In this document: piece by piece, positions 1-8,977 of the stretch
Numbering within the stretch: the stretch's first letter is position 1
Layout of the letters: every line of letters starts with the position of its first letter
Source: Bacteroidota bacterium
GTDB lineage: Bacteria > Bacteroidota > JABWAT01
Direction of reading: 5' to 3'
Length of the DNA stretch: 64,000 nucleotides
NCBI GenBank assembly: GCA_020161835.1
Contig: JAIUNL010000001.1
Coordinates: 310,001-374,000 of the forward strand
Position numbers and translations under genes: made by a program
The notes under the pieces: generated by a model
The model's input: only the letters and a program-made list of their open reading frames with translations
Told to the model about the DNA's origin: nothing
Database searches by the model: none

Positions 1-454
1 CAGAACACTTCATCAGGAACATCCAGAAAAAGTGTATGTCCACATTGGCTATGACAACCAGCTTGCACACGAAATTGAAGCCGGTTCTGATATGTTTCTC
101 ATGCCATCCCTTTACGAACCGTGCGGACTCAACCAGATTTACAGTCTGAAGTACGGCACCGTTCCCATCGTAAGGAAAACCGGTGGTCTTGCTGATACCA
201 TTCTAGACTGGGGTGCTTCTCTTCTTTCCGGAAAGAAAAACGGAAACGGCTTCGTCTTCACCAATCCGAAACCTGAGGCTTTGCTGGATGCCATTCACCG
301 GGCCGTAATGGTTTACGCAAATAAAAAGGAATGGACCCAGATCGTGAAAAACGGTATGAAGGCCGATTTCTCCTGGGAACGGTCGGCTTCGAAGTATATT
401 GAAGTCTACGAAAAAGCCATCGCCAAACGGAAAATCCCCAAAACTGAAACCTGA
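1..454 (+). CDS. glgA: Glycogen synthase, C-terminal fragment
   Basis: The reading frame is open from base 2, so the gene begins left of the window; only about 150 C-terminal residues are present. They contain the C-terminal GT-B nucleotide-binding half of a bacterial ADP-glucose:glycogen glucosyltransferase (family GT5): the segment MPSLYEPCGLNQ, with the conserved Glu of the E-x7-E region, followed by YGTVPIVRKTGGLADTI, which carries the second KTGGL motif. The enzyme extends alpha-1,4-glucan chains in the cytoplasm. Starch-synthase-like bacterial enzymes have the same end, but glycogen synthase is the ordinary reading in a heterotroph. The frame runs into a TGA at 452-454 without damage. 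Its operon partners lie outside the window. Identification is firm; full length and start cannot be judged. Confidence 0.93.
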   Translation, partial: RTLHQEHPEKVYVHIGYDNQLAHEIEAGSDMFLMPSLYEPCGLNQIYSLKYGTVPIVRKTGGLADTILDWGASLLSGKKNGNGFVFTNPKPEALLDAIHRAVMVYANKKEWTQIVKNGMKADFSWERSASKYIEVYEKAIAKRKIPKTET

Positions 455-488
455 GTTTGGAATTGACGTTATACTTCCGGTGACGTGG

Positions 489-562
489 GATGGGGGACAA
501 GTGACTGAAATTACGGGTTACTAATCACTGGTCACGAATCACGTATTACAGGTTACGGGTTC
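489..562. repeat. Intergenic quasi-repeat rich in GTCACGGATTACAGGTCACGG-like units
   Basis: The gap between glgA and the next gene holds a run of short, similar words (ttacgggtta, gtcacgaatcacg, ttacaggttacggg) after a GGGGGACAAGTGAC stretch. The same pattern occurs in the opposite orientation at 31809-31873. It does not look like coding sequence and no hairpin terminator is obvious. Confidence 0.5.
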
Positions 563-693
563 ATACAGGATTATAATTCGTTATTGCCGGTTTTAGTGGC
601 TGTCATCCCCATGAAGACATGCTAACGATTTACTTCAAAGGTCATCCACGTTATTAATTCCATTTCCCGTCCATTAATTAAATTGGAGTTTTA

Positions 694-3237
694 TTGAATT
701 CTCTGGTAACTTTTTTCACTTCAAGAACCTGGCTGGTTAAACTCATTCTGGTTATTTCTGTAATCGGAATAGGTGAATACTATTTCACCAATGTCGGCAG
801 AGTAGTGAGTACCGTTACCGATGAAAATATTTTTGCTGGTTCAGACAGCACTATAATCGTCGAATCTGTGGCTCCCGGTGGAGCAAGTGACCGTGCCGGG
901 ATGAAGGAAGGCGATAAAATTTTTTCCATCAACGGGTACAGATTCAAAGGGGCTCTGGAAGCAGATAAAATTCTTCGGGACAGCAAACCCGGTTCGGTTA
1001 TGGTTTATGAAATCTACCGGAACGGTGAAAGGAAAACCCTGTTTGTTCAGGCTGCCACCATCGGGGTTTCAATTAGGATTATTGCAATTTCAGTTGTTTT
1101 TCTTGCCATGCTGGGGCTCGCCTTATTTGTCGGCTGGAAAGCCTCGAACCATCCCGCTGCCTGGCTTTTTTCTATCACCTTCATTTTGATGTCCCTGCTG
1201 GTTTCCGGCGGATTCAGTATTGAACGTTCGGGTATGCAGGTTACCGGCCAAATACTATTTATTCTTGCAATTCCGCTTTTTATTCACCTATCCAATCTTA
1301 TTCCAGCTCCGCCACCCGATTATGAAAGGATCAGACCAAAGCTACGGCTGTTGTATGGGGTTGCCTTTTCCTTTCTGATCGTGTTTGTTTTATTTTTAAA
1401 AATAACCTCAGAAGTAAAATCAAATTTCCCGTTCGGCACTGTTCTTCTTGTTTTATCGGTTGCCTATCTCATTTTTCTGATTGTCTTCTCTTCGGTTATG
1501 TTTAAATCGAAGGAAGAAGACAAACGGATTGCCCGTTTGGTTAAGACCATCTGGATCACCTATGGCGCTTCAATTTTCCTGGCTAATTTTCTGGGCGCTT
1601 TTTTTAATAACTTTCTGGGTGTTTTTGTCAATCCGGCGGTTGCTTTCCTTTTGTTTTTCCTGCTGGTAGTTCCGGTTGGTTATTTTTATCTCATCATCAA
1701 ATACCGTGTATTTGGAATAACCCGTGTCGTAAAACGGAATGTTCAGTATTATCTGTTAACTGCCATTGTCATTTTTGGATTGATTATCCTGTTCTTTTCG
1801 ATCATGAATCAGGTTACGGCGCTGAATCTGGGTGATGCTTCTTTCAGGTTTTCACCGACTTCGTTCGAAATGAAAACTGGCGGTACGCCTGACCCCGGGT
1901 TTTCTGAACGACCATTCTTCATCATTGCTGGAATTGTTGTTTTTATTGGGGTTTTCCTGTTCGGCAGGTTTATCCAGAGACGGCTTGCACGTCTTTTCTT
2001 CAAGGATGAAATCAATTACCGGCAAGCAATGGTTGAACTTTCTGAGGTGATGGCTTCCAAACTAACCCTGACCGATCTGGGCGGTGCAATTTGTGAAGAA
2101 TTGGCTCAGCATCTGAAGCTTAAGTCTGCCGTTCTTTACATTCGAACCCCGCACGGATTTCATCTGATCGGGATGGATGGCATTCTCGTGTTGCCTGATC
2201 TTGATCTGAACTACGGGCAGGTTCGAAAAGAACTTGAAGCAATGTCTGCACCACTTCCATCCGAAAAACTGATGATTGGTCCGGATCTGAAATCCGTCGA
2301 TATTCAGTTTGTGGCGCCCTTGCTTTTAAAAAACAAGATGATCGGCATGGTTTTTCTTGGCGGGAAACGATCAGACGATATGTTTAATCTTGCCGACGTT
2401 CAGTTCATCGAATCACTCTCCCGTCAGATTGCAGTTGCCGTTGAAAACACCCGTCTTTCTCAGGAAACACTTGAAAATGAAATGCTGAAACGGGATCTCG
2501 ATCTGGCCAGTAAAATCCAGCGAAACCTGCTTCCGGTTTGCATTCCTACTATTCAAAATCTGGACATCTGCGGAACCTACGTTCCGGCCAGTCAGGTCGG
2601 CGGTGATTACTATGATTTTCTGACGGAAGATGATAAAAATCCGGAGTCATCGATCACGATTGTGTTGGGAGATGTTGCGGGGAAAGGCGTCTCGGCAGCA
2701 CTCATGGTTGCCCGGGTTCAGGGAATTATGAACTCAGCTTTCAGGCAGGCCAATCTTTCCCTGAAAAATCTGCTCGTACATGCCAACATGCTGACCACTT
2801 TTGAGGATCGTAAAAACTTCATTACTCTGGTTGCCGGCCGGTTTAATCCGGTTGAAAAAACGGTTTCCTTCTGCCGGGCAGGACATCTACCGATACTTCA
2901 TTATGATGCAACGAAGAAAACAGTCAGAAAGCTGACACCGAAGGGAATTGCACTTGGCATGAGCCGGAACGGGAAATTTTCAGGAAACCTGGATGAAGTG
3001 ACGTACAAACTCAATTCCGGTGATATCTGGATTTTCTTTTCGGATGGAATTTCTGAAGCCATGAATGAGCTTAAAGAAGAGTTTGGTGAAGACCGGATTG
3101 AAAGTGAAATCCTGAATTTCCACACCTTATCTGCGAGCGGACTTTCAGATCAGATTTTCAAAACCCTCGGTGATTTCCTGGGAGAGAATAAACCTCACGA
3201 TGATACCACGCTGGTAGTGGTAAAAGTGGGGGGATAA
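694..3237 (+). CDS. Membrane PDZ-GAF-SpoIIE (PP2C-type) serine phosphatase, RsbU-like
   Basis: An 847-residue protein. Residues 14-33 form an N-terminal membrane segment, followed by a PDZ domain (about 40-115, containing VAPGGASDRAGMKEGD). A block of about eight membrane segments follows (about 118-425), then a GAF domain (about 440-585), a short helical linker, and a SpoIIE/PP2C phosphatase domain (about 610-845). Metal-binding motifs are intact: GGDYYDF (636-642), GDVAGKG (659-665), FSDG (782-785) and HDDTT (835-839). Family members dephosphorylate anti-sigma-factor antagonists in partner-switching pathways, so this is probably a membrane sensor acting on an STAS-type protein. No such partner gene is in the window. 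The start is TTG at 694, with GGAG six bases upstream; no ATG fits the N-terminal membrane segment. Target and signal are unknown. Confidence 0.88.
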   Translation: MNSLVTFFTSRTWLVKLILVISVIGIGEYYFTNVGRVVSTVTDENIFAGSDSTIIVESVAPGGASDRAGMKEGDKIFSINGYRFKGALEADKILRDSKPGSVMVYEIYRNGERKTLFVQAATIGVSIRIIAISVVFLAMLGLALFVGWKASNHPAAWLFSITFILMSLLVSGGFSIERSGMQVTGQILFILAIPLFIHLSNLIPAPPPDYERIRPKLRLLYGVAFSFLIVFVLFLKITSEVKSNFPFGTVLLVLSVAYLIFLIVFSSVMFKSKEEDKRIARLVKTIWITYGASIFLANFLGAFFNNFLGVFVNPAVAFLLFFLLVVPVGYFYLIIKYRVFGITRVVKRNVQYYLLTAIVIFGLIILFFSIMNQVTALNLGDASFRFSPTSFEMKTGGTPDPGFSERPFFIIAGIVVFIGVFLFGRFIQRRLARLFFKDEINYRQAMVELSEVMASKLTLTDLGGAICEELAQHLKLKSAVLYIRTPHGFHLIGMDGILVLPDLDLNYGQVRKELEAMSAPLPSEKLMIGPDLKSVDIQFVAPLLLKNKMIGMVFLGGKRSDDMFNLADVQFIESLSRQIAVAVENTRLSQETLENEMLKRDLDLASKIQRNLLPVCIPTIQNLDICGTYVPASQVGGDYYDFLTEDDKNPESSITIVLGDVAGKGVSAALMVARVQGIMNSAFRQANLSLKNLLVHANMLTTFEDRKNFITLVAGRFNPVEKTVSFCRAGHLPILHYDATKKTVRKLTPKGIALGMSRNGKFSGNLDEVTYKLNSGDIWIFFSDGISEAMNELKEEFGEDRIESEILNFHTLSASGLSDQIFKTLGDFLGENKPHDDTTLVVVKVGG

Positions 3238-3275
3238 GTTATAAGTGACAAGTTACAAGTTATAAGTGGTACGTG
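3238..3275. repeat. AAGTTACAAGTTATAAGT-type quasi-repeat
   Basis: Directly after the TAA of the phosphatase gene comes a run of near-copies of a 9-11 base word (aagttataagt, gacaagttac, aagttataagt). The reverse-complement version appears at about 24238-24270 after gltB. Function unknown. Confidence 0.5.
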
Positions 3276-3311
3276 AGGGAGAAAAGCCGATTCTTTTATT
3301 TTTACAAGAGG

Positions 3312-3339
3312 CTGTCATTCCCGCGAAGGCGGGAATCCA
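3312..3339 (+). repeat. Short palindromic repeat, CCCGCGAAGGCGGG core (left copy)
   Basis: A 28-base element with the core TTCCCGCGAAGGCGGGAA, itself a stem of GC-rich arms around a GAAG loop. It is the exact reverse complement of 3394-3421, so the two copies can pair over all 28 bases around a 54-base loop. It lies between convergent genes, where a folded transcript could also end transcription. Related copies lie at 29188, 29251, 31751 and 59470. Confidence 0.85.
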
Positions 3340-3393
3340 TAATTCGCATTACTCCCGATTTAGGAACTACTTTTTCTTTAAGGTTTTTTATAC

Positions 3394-3421
3394 TGGATTC
3401 CCGCCTTCGCGGGAATGACAG
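3394..3421 (-). repeat. Short palindromic repeat, CCCGCGAAGGCGGG core (right, inverted copy)
   Basis: Exact inverted partner of 3312-3339 (28 of 28 bases). Such GC-rich palindromes are typical of REP-like elements, which are often found in convergent or intergenic DNA. A REP transposase gene is not present in this window. Confidence 0.85.
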
Positions 3422-3449
3422 AAACAGATAATTTATAAACCACCAACAA

Positions 3450-3465
3450 CCGACCGGGAGGTCGG
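3450..3465. repeat. Small hairpin CCGACC-GGGA-GGTCGG
   Basis: A perfect six-base-pair stem with a four-base loop, followed by TGCTAC. It resembles the gcgacc...ctctac hairpins at 59681-59707 and may belong to the same loose family of short mobile palindromes. Confidence 0.45.
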
Positions 3466-3527
3466 TGCTACAAAATAACCCAACAGCTAACCCTTCTACG
3501 TCGCTCAGGGACCGAACCTCCCCATCC

Positions 3528-6119
3528 CTACTTCAGCAACGTGACTTTTTGAGAAATCCTTTTTCCGGCACCTTCAATAACCATCAGATAAACACCCGAG
3601 CTCACTGTTTTTCCCGAAGCATCTTTCGCATTCCAGGATAAAATCCGTTCACCTTTTTCCATACGTCCGGAGAAAATCGTTGCCATTTTTTGTCCGGTCA
3701 CTGAATAGATTGCAGCAGAAACTGTTTCAGGTTTTACAAGATGAACCCGAACGGAAACGGCGCCGTTAAACGGATTCGGGTAAGCCGGTTCAACGGTAAA
3801 TGACCCGGGTTTTTCACTTTTGTCAGCTACAGGTAACCCGGTTTTTAATTCATCAAGACTGAGTTTGTACATTGACCGGCCATGAGTGCCGGCAACAAGA
3901 TCATGCGTTACCGGATGAATTTTCAGATCATAAACAGCAACGGCAGGAATACCGGAACCCAGTTTTGACCAGCTTTTTCCGTCATCTGCAGAATAATACG
4001 GGCCGTAATCAGTTCCAACATATAAATAGCCAGGTGTGAACGGATCAACAGCTAGTGCATTCACCGGAAAATCAGGCAGATTCGAGGAAATGGATTCCCA
4101 CGACTTGCCCCGGTTTGAGGTTTTGTAAACATGCGATTCCGGATCCTTCCACTTCAAACCGGAAAAAGCCACATAAGCTACCGAATCAGAAAACGGATCG
4201 GCCACCAATCTCATCACCCAGCGTTTGGGAAGTCCGTTGGTGGCATTTATCCAGGTTCCTCCGGCATTTTCAGTCACCCAAACCAACCCGTTATCCGTTC
4301 CTGCATAAATGAGATCCGGATTGAGCGGTGAAACTGAAATCGTGGTGACCGTTCCAAACGGTTTACTTTCGGGGTTTTCACACAAATCCGGACTGATTGA
4401 CATCCAGTTCAGTGCACCATCGTTGGATCGGTAGACTTTTTTGGTTCCGTAGTACAAAACCTGAGAATTTGAAGGATCCATCACAACCGGTGTTGACCAG
4501 TTTGTCGGTTCACTGAAATCAATTCCGTTGGTTCCGTCAATCCAGTTTAATCCGCCATCCTCTGTTTTACCCAGATACCCGTATTGCGATTCTGCATAAA
4601 TGACATCCGGATTTTCAGGATCAACAATCACATAAAATCCATCTCCGCCATAAATTTCTTCCCAGGTATCTGTTGAACCCTCAGGAGTTCTTAGTGTTCC
4701 GTTATCCTGAGTTCCGCCATAAACCCGCTCCGGGTTTTGTGCATCCAGCCCGATTTCATAAAACTGGGTAATCGGTAAATTCAGGATTTTGGTGAAGGTG
4801 TTTCCGCCATCGGTACTTTTTGAAATTCCGCCATCATTTCCGACCAGAACTTCATTGTTATTTTTCGGATTGAAGGTGATGGCATGGTGATCAACATGGG
4901 AAGTTTTCCAGTAATCAGGCGACCAGTTTTGTCCACTATCCAGCGTTTCATTCAGAGCTACATCCAAAACATAAAGATGATTTGGATTTTGCGGATGGAA
5001 GCTAATCTGGCCAAAGTACCAGCTAAAAGTTGATGATCCGGAGGCAACATGACCTGAAGGATCCGCATTCGACCAGGTTTCACCGCCATCTTCCGATTTG
5101 TAAACACCGGAAGGAGAAAGTCCGTCGGTAAAAACAGCCGCCATGATGTCATTGTTTCCCGGGTAAATATCCAGTCCGATTCGTCCCACACGATCGACGA
5201 GTGAGTTTGGAAGTCCGTTTCCTGCACTAAGCCGTGACCAGTTTTTTCCGCCGTCAACCGATTTATAAATTCCGCTGGAAGGACCGTATCGTTTGATGGA
5301 AGTCGTTTTTCTCACCCGGTCCCACAAACAGGCGAAAACGATTTGTGGATTGTCGGGACGGATGATGACATCAACGGCACCTACACTGTCTGGGGTTTCA
5401 ATCGAAAGTGACCAGGTTGCACCGCCATCCTCAGAAAGGAAAAGTCCGCGGTTCTGGTCTTTTTCGAAAGTTGTGCCCATGGCAGCCACAAAAATCCGGT
5501 TTGGATTTACCGGGTCGATGGCAATCCGTCCGACGGAGAAGGATTTTTCAAGTCCGGAATAGGTCCAGGTTTTACCGGCGTCAACCGATTTGTAAAGTCC
5601 GCCACCGGCGAAGTTATTGTGAGATCCGTGAGGTTCACCGGTTCCGACATAAATCGTATCGGGGTGAAGCGGATCAACGGCAATATCGCCGATATTTAAA
5701 ACACCAATGTCATCGAAAATTGGAAACCAGGATTCACCACCGTCAACAGATTTCAAAACGCCGCCGGTTGCAGATCCGGCATAAACAATTTCCGGGTTTT
5801 TCGGATTGTACCGGATGGCGTTGATCCGTCCGCCGATGTTGGTAGGTCCGATGGGTTCCCAGGCCGGCATCCCGGCAGATTTTTCCATCCGATGAGAAGA
5901 AAGATTTTTTGAAATTTCATTTTTCAGATGATCGGCATCGTAAGTGCCATACGGCCAGGTTCGTCTCGTCCATTCCCGGTCATCAGGTTGTGGCGCCGGA
6001 CCCCGTGATTTTTTGGCTTTGAACTGTTCGTAACGGGATTTAACGGGTTGATTATCTGCGAGATAAATTATTCCGAGCAGGAAAAAGCTGAGCAAACCGA
6101 TTGAAACAAAACGAAACAT
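3528..6119 (-). CDS. Secreted BNR/VPS10-like beta-propeller protein with Por/T9SS-type sorting domain
   Basis: An 863-residue protein. Residues 1-20 are a hydrophobic signal sequence. From about residue 85 to 760 there is a long series of BNR/Asp-box repeats (SVDGGESW, SVDAGKTW, SEDGGATW, SEDGGETW, STDGGNTF and others), as in sortilin/VPS10-type and glycosyl-hydrolase-like propellers. The last 90 residues, starting at EPAYPNPFNGAV and containing SGVYLMVIEG, form a C-terminal secretion/anchoring domain of the Por secretion system type. The protein is therefore probably exported and either released or bound to the cell surface. The ligand or substrate cannot be told from sequence; no catalytic residues were recognised. 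It stands alone on the minus strand, convergent with the phosphatase gene. The start ATG precedes the signal peptide directly. Confidence 0.85.
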   Translation of the reverse strand: MFRFVSIGLLSFFLLGIIYLADNQPVKSRYEQFKAKKSRGPAPQPDDREWTRRTWPYGTYDADHLKNEISKNLSSHRMEKSAGMPAWEPIGPTNIGGRINAIRYNPKNPEIVYAGSATGGVLKSVDGGESWFPIFDDIGVLNIGDIAVDPLHPDTIYVGTGEPHGSHNNFAGGGLYKSVDAGKTWTYSGLEKSFSVGRIAIDPVNPNRIFVAAMGTTFEKDQNRGLFLSEDGGATWSLSIETPDSVGAVDVIIRPDNPQIVFACLWDRVRKTTSIKRYGPSSGIYKSVDGGKNWSRLSAGNGLPNSLVDRVGRIGLDIYPGNNDIMAAVFTDGLSPSGVYKSEDGGETWSNADPSGHVASGSSTFSWYFGQISFHPQNPNHLYVLDVALNETLDSGQNWSPDYWKTSHVDHHAITFNPKNNNEVLVGNDGGISKSTDGGNTFTKILNLPITQFYEIGLDAQNPERVYGGTQDNGTLRTPEGSTDTWEEIYGGDGFYVIVDPENPDVIYAESQYGYLGKTEDGGLNWIDGTNGIDFSEPTNWSTPVVMDPSNSQVLYYGTKKVYRSNDGALNWMSISPDLCENPESKPFGTVTTISVSPLNPDLIYAGTDNGLVWVTENAGGTWINATNGLPKRWVMRLVADPFSDSVAYVAFSGLKWKDPESHVYKTSNRGKSWESISSNLPDFPVNALAVDPFTPGYLYVGTDYGPYYSADDGKSWSKLGSGIPAVAVYDLKIHPVTHDLVAGTHGRSMYKLSLDELKTGLPVADKSEKPGSFTVEPAYPNPFNGAVSVRVHLVKPETVSAAIYSVTGQKMATIFSGRMEKGERILSWNAKDASGKTVSSGVYLMVIEGAGKRISQKVTLLK

Positions 6120-6253
6120 AAAAACTCCCGGATAAAGCCAAAATGAAAGAAGAGGGTATTAAAAAACCTTTTGTGATTTTGATTTCGGTGCGATTCTTTG
6201 CGTCCCTTCTTTTACCGGCGTGATCATTCCGGGTAAAAGTAATTGTCACTCTT

Positions 6254-7483
6254 TCAGGGCTCAAGTCCGTATTCTTTGATTTTACGGTACAGGGTTCTTT
6301 CTGAAATCTTCAATTCTTCGGCAGCTTTTCTGCGGTTTCCGGTGTGACGGTTCAACGCTTCTTCAACTGCTTTCTTTTCCATATCAGTCAGAGAAAAAGA
6401 TTGTTCTTCTTTCACAGGCTGATTTTCAGGTTCTTTTTCAACGTGAAACTCGGTAAAATGACTGGCTGATGCCGGGAGCAATTTTCCGGAATACTGATCA
6501 AAATTCACCGGTTGCGCAACAACGGGGACCGGCGCAACAGGTTGCTGGTGAGATGAAAGATGGCGAAGTACATTTTTAATATCCATCAGCTCCGTTTTTA
6601 GATCCACCATCATCCGGTAAAGATATTCCATTTCCATTTTATCGTGAGTTCCTGATGGTTTTTCAGGAATAGCCGGAAGCCGGGTTGACACATTTTGGGA
6701 TTGCTGAATGAGATACTTCCGGATGATTTGTTCATCAACAAGATGAGCTCCGTCTAAAACCAGCACACTTTCGGTCAGGTTTCTGAGTTCACGCACATTG
6801 CCCGGCCAATGATAATTGACCAGCATATCGATGGCATCTTTAGTCAGACCAACCGGGTGGATGTTGTATTTTCTCGAAAACTCGAGCCAGAACGCCTGGA
6901 ATAAAACAGGAATATCGTCACGGCGTTCGTGAAGCGGCGGAAGGTGAAGCTGAACGGCACGAAGACGGTAGTACAAATCTTCACGGAATTTTTTCGCCTG
7001 AACTTCGTAGAGCAAATCTTTATTGGTGGCCGCAACGACTCTCACATCCGTTTTTCTGACCTGCGAACTTCCAACCCGCATATACTCGCCACTTTCGAGC
7101 ACACGAAGCAGTTTTACCTGAACACTTAGCGGCATATCTCCGATTTCATCCAGAAAAAGAGTTCCGTTGTTTGCCAGTTCAAAGTATCCCTTGCGGGCCT
7201 CAACTGCGCCGGTAAAAGCACCTTTTTCATGTCCGAAAAGTTCTGATTCGAGAATACCTTCAGGAATGGCGCCACAATTCACAATCATGAGTTTTTCATT
7301 GGCCCGTGGTGAAAGTCCGTGAAGGGCTTGTGAAATGACTTCCTTCCCCGTTCCCGACTCGCCGGTTATCAGAACGGTTATATCGGTTCTGGCGATTTGC
7401 GGAATGAGTTTTAAAATATCATTTAACTGCCGGCTGTTGCCGAGAATATCAAATCGGTTTTTGATTTCATCAACAGAAATCAT
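6254..7483 (-). CDS. Sigma-54-dependent transcriptional activator (AAA+ and Fis-type HTH, no receiver domain)
   Basis: A 409-residue bacterial enhancer-binding protein that remodels sigma-54 RNA polymerase by ATP hydrolysis. Visible motifs are Walker A GESGTGKE (41-48), the sigma-54 contact loop GAFTGA (88-93), Walker B LFLDEIGD (109-116), a linker of about 100 residues rich in Pro/Val, and a C-terminal Fis-type helix-turn-helix (last 45 residues, [19 protein letters not shown]). It has no N-terminal sensor or receiver domain, so activity is probably set by abundance or a protein partner. The chosen ATG at 7483 overlaps the stop of the upstream metallo-hydrolase gene (ATGA) and is preceded by AGAGGTAA. 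A longer frame to 7522 exists but lies within the upstream gene. Last gene of a four-gene operon with miaB. Its target promoters are unknown. Confidence 0.9.
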   Translation of the reverse strand: MISVDEIKNRFDILGNSRQLNDILKLIPQIARTDITVLITGESGTGKEVISQALHGLSPRANEKLMIVNCGAIPEGILESELFGHEKGAFTGAVEARKGYFELANNGTLFLDEIGDMPLSVQVKLLRVLESGEYMRVGSSQVRKTDVRVVAATNKDLLYEVQAKKFREDLYYRLRAVQLHLPPLHERRDDIPVLFQAFWLEFSRKYNIHPVGLTKDAIDMLVNYHWPGNVRELRNLTESVLVLDGAHLVDEQIIRKYLIQQSQNVSTRLPAIPEKPSGTHDKMEMEYLYRMMVDLKTELMDIKNVLRHLSSHQQPVAPVPVVAQPVNFDQYSGKLLPASASHFTEFHVEKEPENQPVKEEQSFSLTDMEKKAVEEALNRHTGNRRKAAEELKISERTLYRKIKEYGLEP

Positions 7484-8232
7484 AGTATTACCTCTAACTG
7501 TTGTCCGTCTTTTGCCAGGCAATGAAACGGAAATTCTGATTTTAGTTTTTCCGGAAAATGACTAATTATCCAGGAAACGGGCATGAGTCCGTCAACCACA
7601 GTTCTGATTTCTGACGCTGATAAATGACTGCCATCAAAAATGAGAAGTTCGGTTGGTGAATTTGCTGAAAGTAAGTGCACGTCGTCCGTTGATCCGACAT
7701 CCATTGTAAACCCGATCCAACGTTCGGTTTCCGGATTCTCAATCCGGAACGACCAGCTCTGCAAAGATCCTGCCGGAGCAAACTGTTCGTACTTTTTAAC
7801 ATGAGAATTCTGTGAAGTGATGAGAACAAGTCCGTCACCCAACGAAATTCTGACAGACTGAATGGGTTTCACGTCTGGAAAAACTGACATTCTTTCTTTG
7901 AAAAGGTAGTGCAAACGGGCAAGTTCCTGAAAGTGTTCAGCAATTTGTTCAGGAAGGAATAACTGCCAGGGCTCTTTTCGTTTAATCTGATGGAAATATT
8001 GTACCAGAAGGAAGAGACCTGACCAGTGATCGGGATGCGAATGAGAAATGACCACCGTTACCGGCCTGTCTTTTTTTTCCTGAAGGAGTGGAATCAGAGC
8101 TCTGATGGTACCTTCACTAACATCCAGGACTAAAAGTTGCTCAGACCATTGAATAAGGTAGGATGAAAAAAACCGGTCGGGCTCAGGAAGTCCGCAAGAT
8201 GTACCGGCAAAGGAAACAGAAACGGGTATCAT
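7480..8232 (-). CDS. Metallo-beta-lactamase-fold hydrolase
   Basis: A 250-residue protein with the zinc-binding motif HSHPDH (64-69), a glycine-rich start (SFAGTSCGLP) and a late His in ISHFPEK, consistent with the RNase Z / AtsA-like branch of the metallo-beta-lactamase fold. The substrate is not evident; members of this branch act on RNA, on cyclic nucleotides or on small phosphodiesters. It has no signal peptide and is expected in the cytoplasm. Its ATG shares one base with the TAA of the upstream SPOR gene (TAATG), and its stop overlaps the next start by four bases, so translation is probably coupled through the operon. Calling it RNase Z itself would go beyond the evidence. Confidence 0.8.
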   Translation of the reverse strand: MIPVSVSFAGTSCGLPEPDRFFSSYLIQWSEQLLVLDVSEGTIRALIPLLQEKKDRPVTVVISHSHPDHWSGLFLLVQYFHQIKRKEPWQLFLPEQIAEHFQELARLHYLFKERMSVFPDVKPIQSVRISLGDGLVLITSQNSHVKKYEQFAPAGSLQSWSFRIENPETERWIGFTMDVGSTDDVHLLSANSPTELLIFDGSHLSASEIRTVVDGLMPVSWIISHFPEKLKSEFPFHCLAKDGQQLEVIL

Positions 8233-8963
8233 TACTCTTCCACCACAAATCCGTTTGCAGAAAGTTTAGATTTGAGTTTTCCGACACCAACCTGAGCCTC
8301 TTCTTCATTGAGGTACGGCCCGATTCTGACTTTGTAAAAAATCTTATTATTTGTTGGTTCCCGAACCACTTTTCCAGAAAATCCTTTAGTTTTGGCAGTT
8401 TTAAGTGCTTTATCAGCCTGACTCTTTACAGCAAAAGCACCAATCTGAATAAAAAACTTACCGGTTCCGGCTTCTGGTTCTTTTACTGGTTTTGCTTCTT
8501 TAACAGGCTTTTCTTTAACCATTGGTTTTTCGGCCATAACCGGTTCTGCTATTTTTAACGGGGGGGCAGCAACGGTAACCTGGGTTTGTTCGGTGAGGGC
8601 AACACCCTGACCAGTCAGAAAATCCTGATAGAACTTAGCTTTGACCGGTTCATTTCTGGCGTTGTGATAAAGGATCAGCCGTTCAGCAGCTTTTTGTGCA
8701 GCAAAAGAAGCCGGATTTGCATTCACAAGTGAATCGTAAATGGCTGCTGCCATTTCTGCATCCGGATTGAAAACGGCATTCAGAAAAATTATTCCCGGGT
8801 CAGTTGGATTTTCTGCAGTAATGGCAGGCAATAAGCTGTGGACATCCTGTGCACGTCCCTGGTTCAGCATATCAACCAGGGGTTTAATGTACACGTCGTC
8901 CTGTGCAAGCAGGACATTCAGGGGTGCAACTATCAAAAAGAAAAAAACAAGCAATCGGATCAT
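8232..8963 (-). CDS. Exported SPOR-domain protein
   Basis: A 243-residue protein. Residues 1-20 are a signal peptide ending in LLAQ. A helical, TPR-like middle part (about 25-125) and a Pro/Lys/Glu-rich spacer with KPVKEAKPVKEPE repeats (about 145-165) lead to a C-terminal SPOR domain (about 168-243, beginning KFFIQIGAF). SPOR domains bind peptidoglycan stripped of stem peptides, commonly at the division septum, so a periplasmic, cell-wall-associated role is expected. The gene is 15 bases downstream of miaB and upstream of the metallo-hydrolase gene in one transcription unit. CAGGA lies eight bases before the ATG. The link with tRNA modification and sigma-54 control is positional only. Confidence 0.83.
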   Translation of the reverse strand: MIRLLVFFFLIVAPLNVLLAQDDVYIKPLVDMLNQGRAQDVHSLLPAITAENPTDPGIIFLNAVFNPDAEMAAAIYDSLVNANPASFAAQKAAERLILYHNARNEPVKAKFYQDFLTGQGVALTEQTQVTVAAPPLKIAEPVMAEKPMVKEKPVKEAKPVKEPEAGTGKFFIQIGAFAVKSQADKALKTAKTKGFSGKVVREPTNNKIFYKVRIGPYLNEEEAQVGVGKLKSKLSANGFVVEE

Positions 8964-8977
8964 GGGGAAATCCTGTT

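Noticed and set aside
5408..5824. Plus-strand frame of 138 codons inside the BNR-repeat gene
   Set aside because: Shadow of a repetitive minus-strand gene; Arg/Gln/His-rich translation of the opposite strand.
6052..6264. Small minus-strand frame between the sigma-54 activator and the BNR-repeat gene, considered as an LptE-like or secG-like gene
   Set aside because: No signal peptide at its start, no family pattern, and it overlaps both neighbours.
6430..6450. TTTCAACGTGAAACT as a third parS site
   Set aside because: The central CACGTG is broken (AACGTG) and the outer arms do not match; not a ParB site by sequence.
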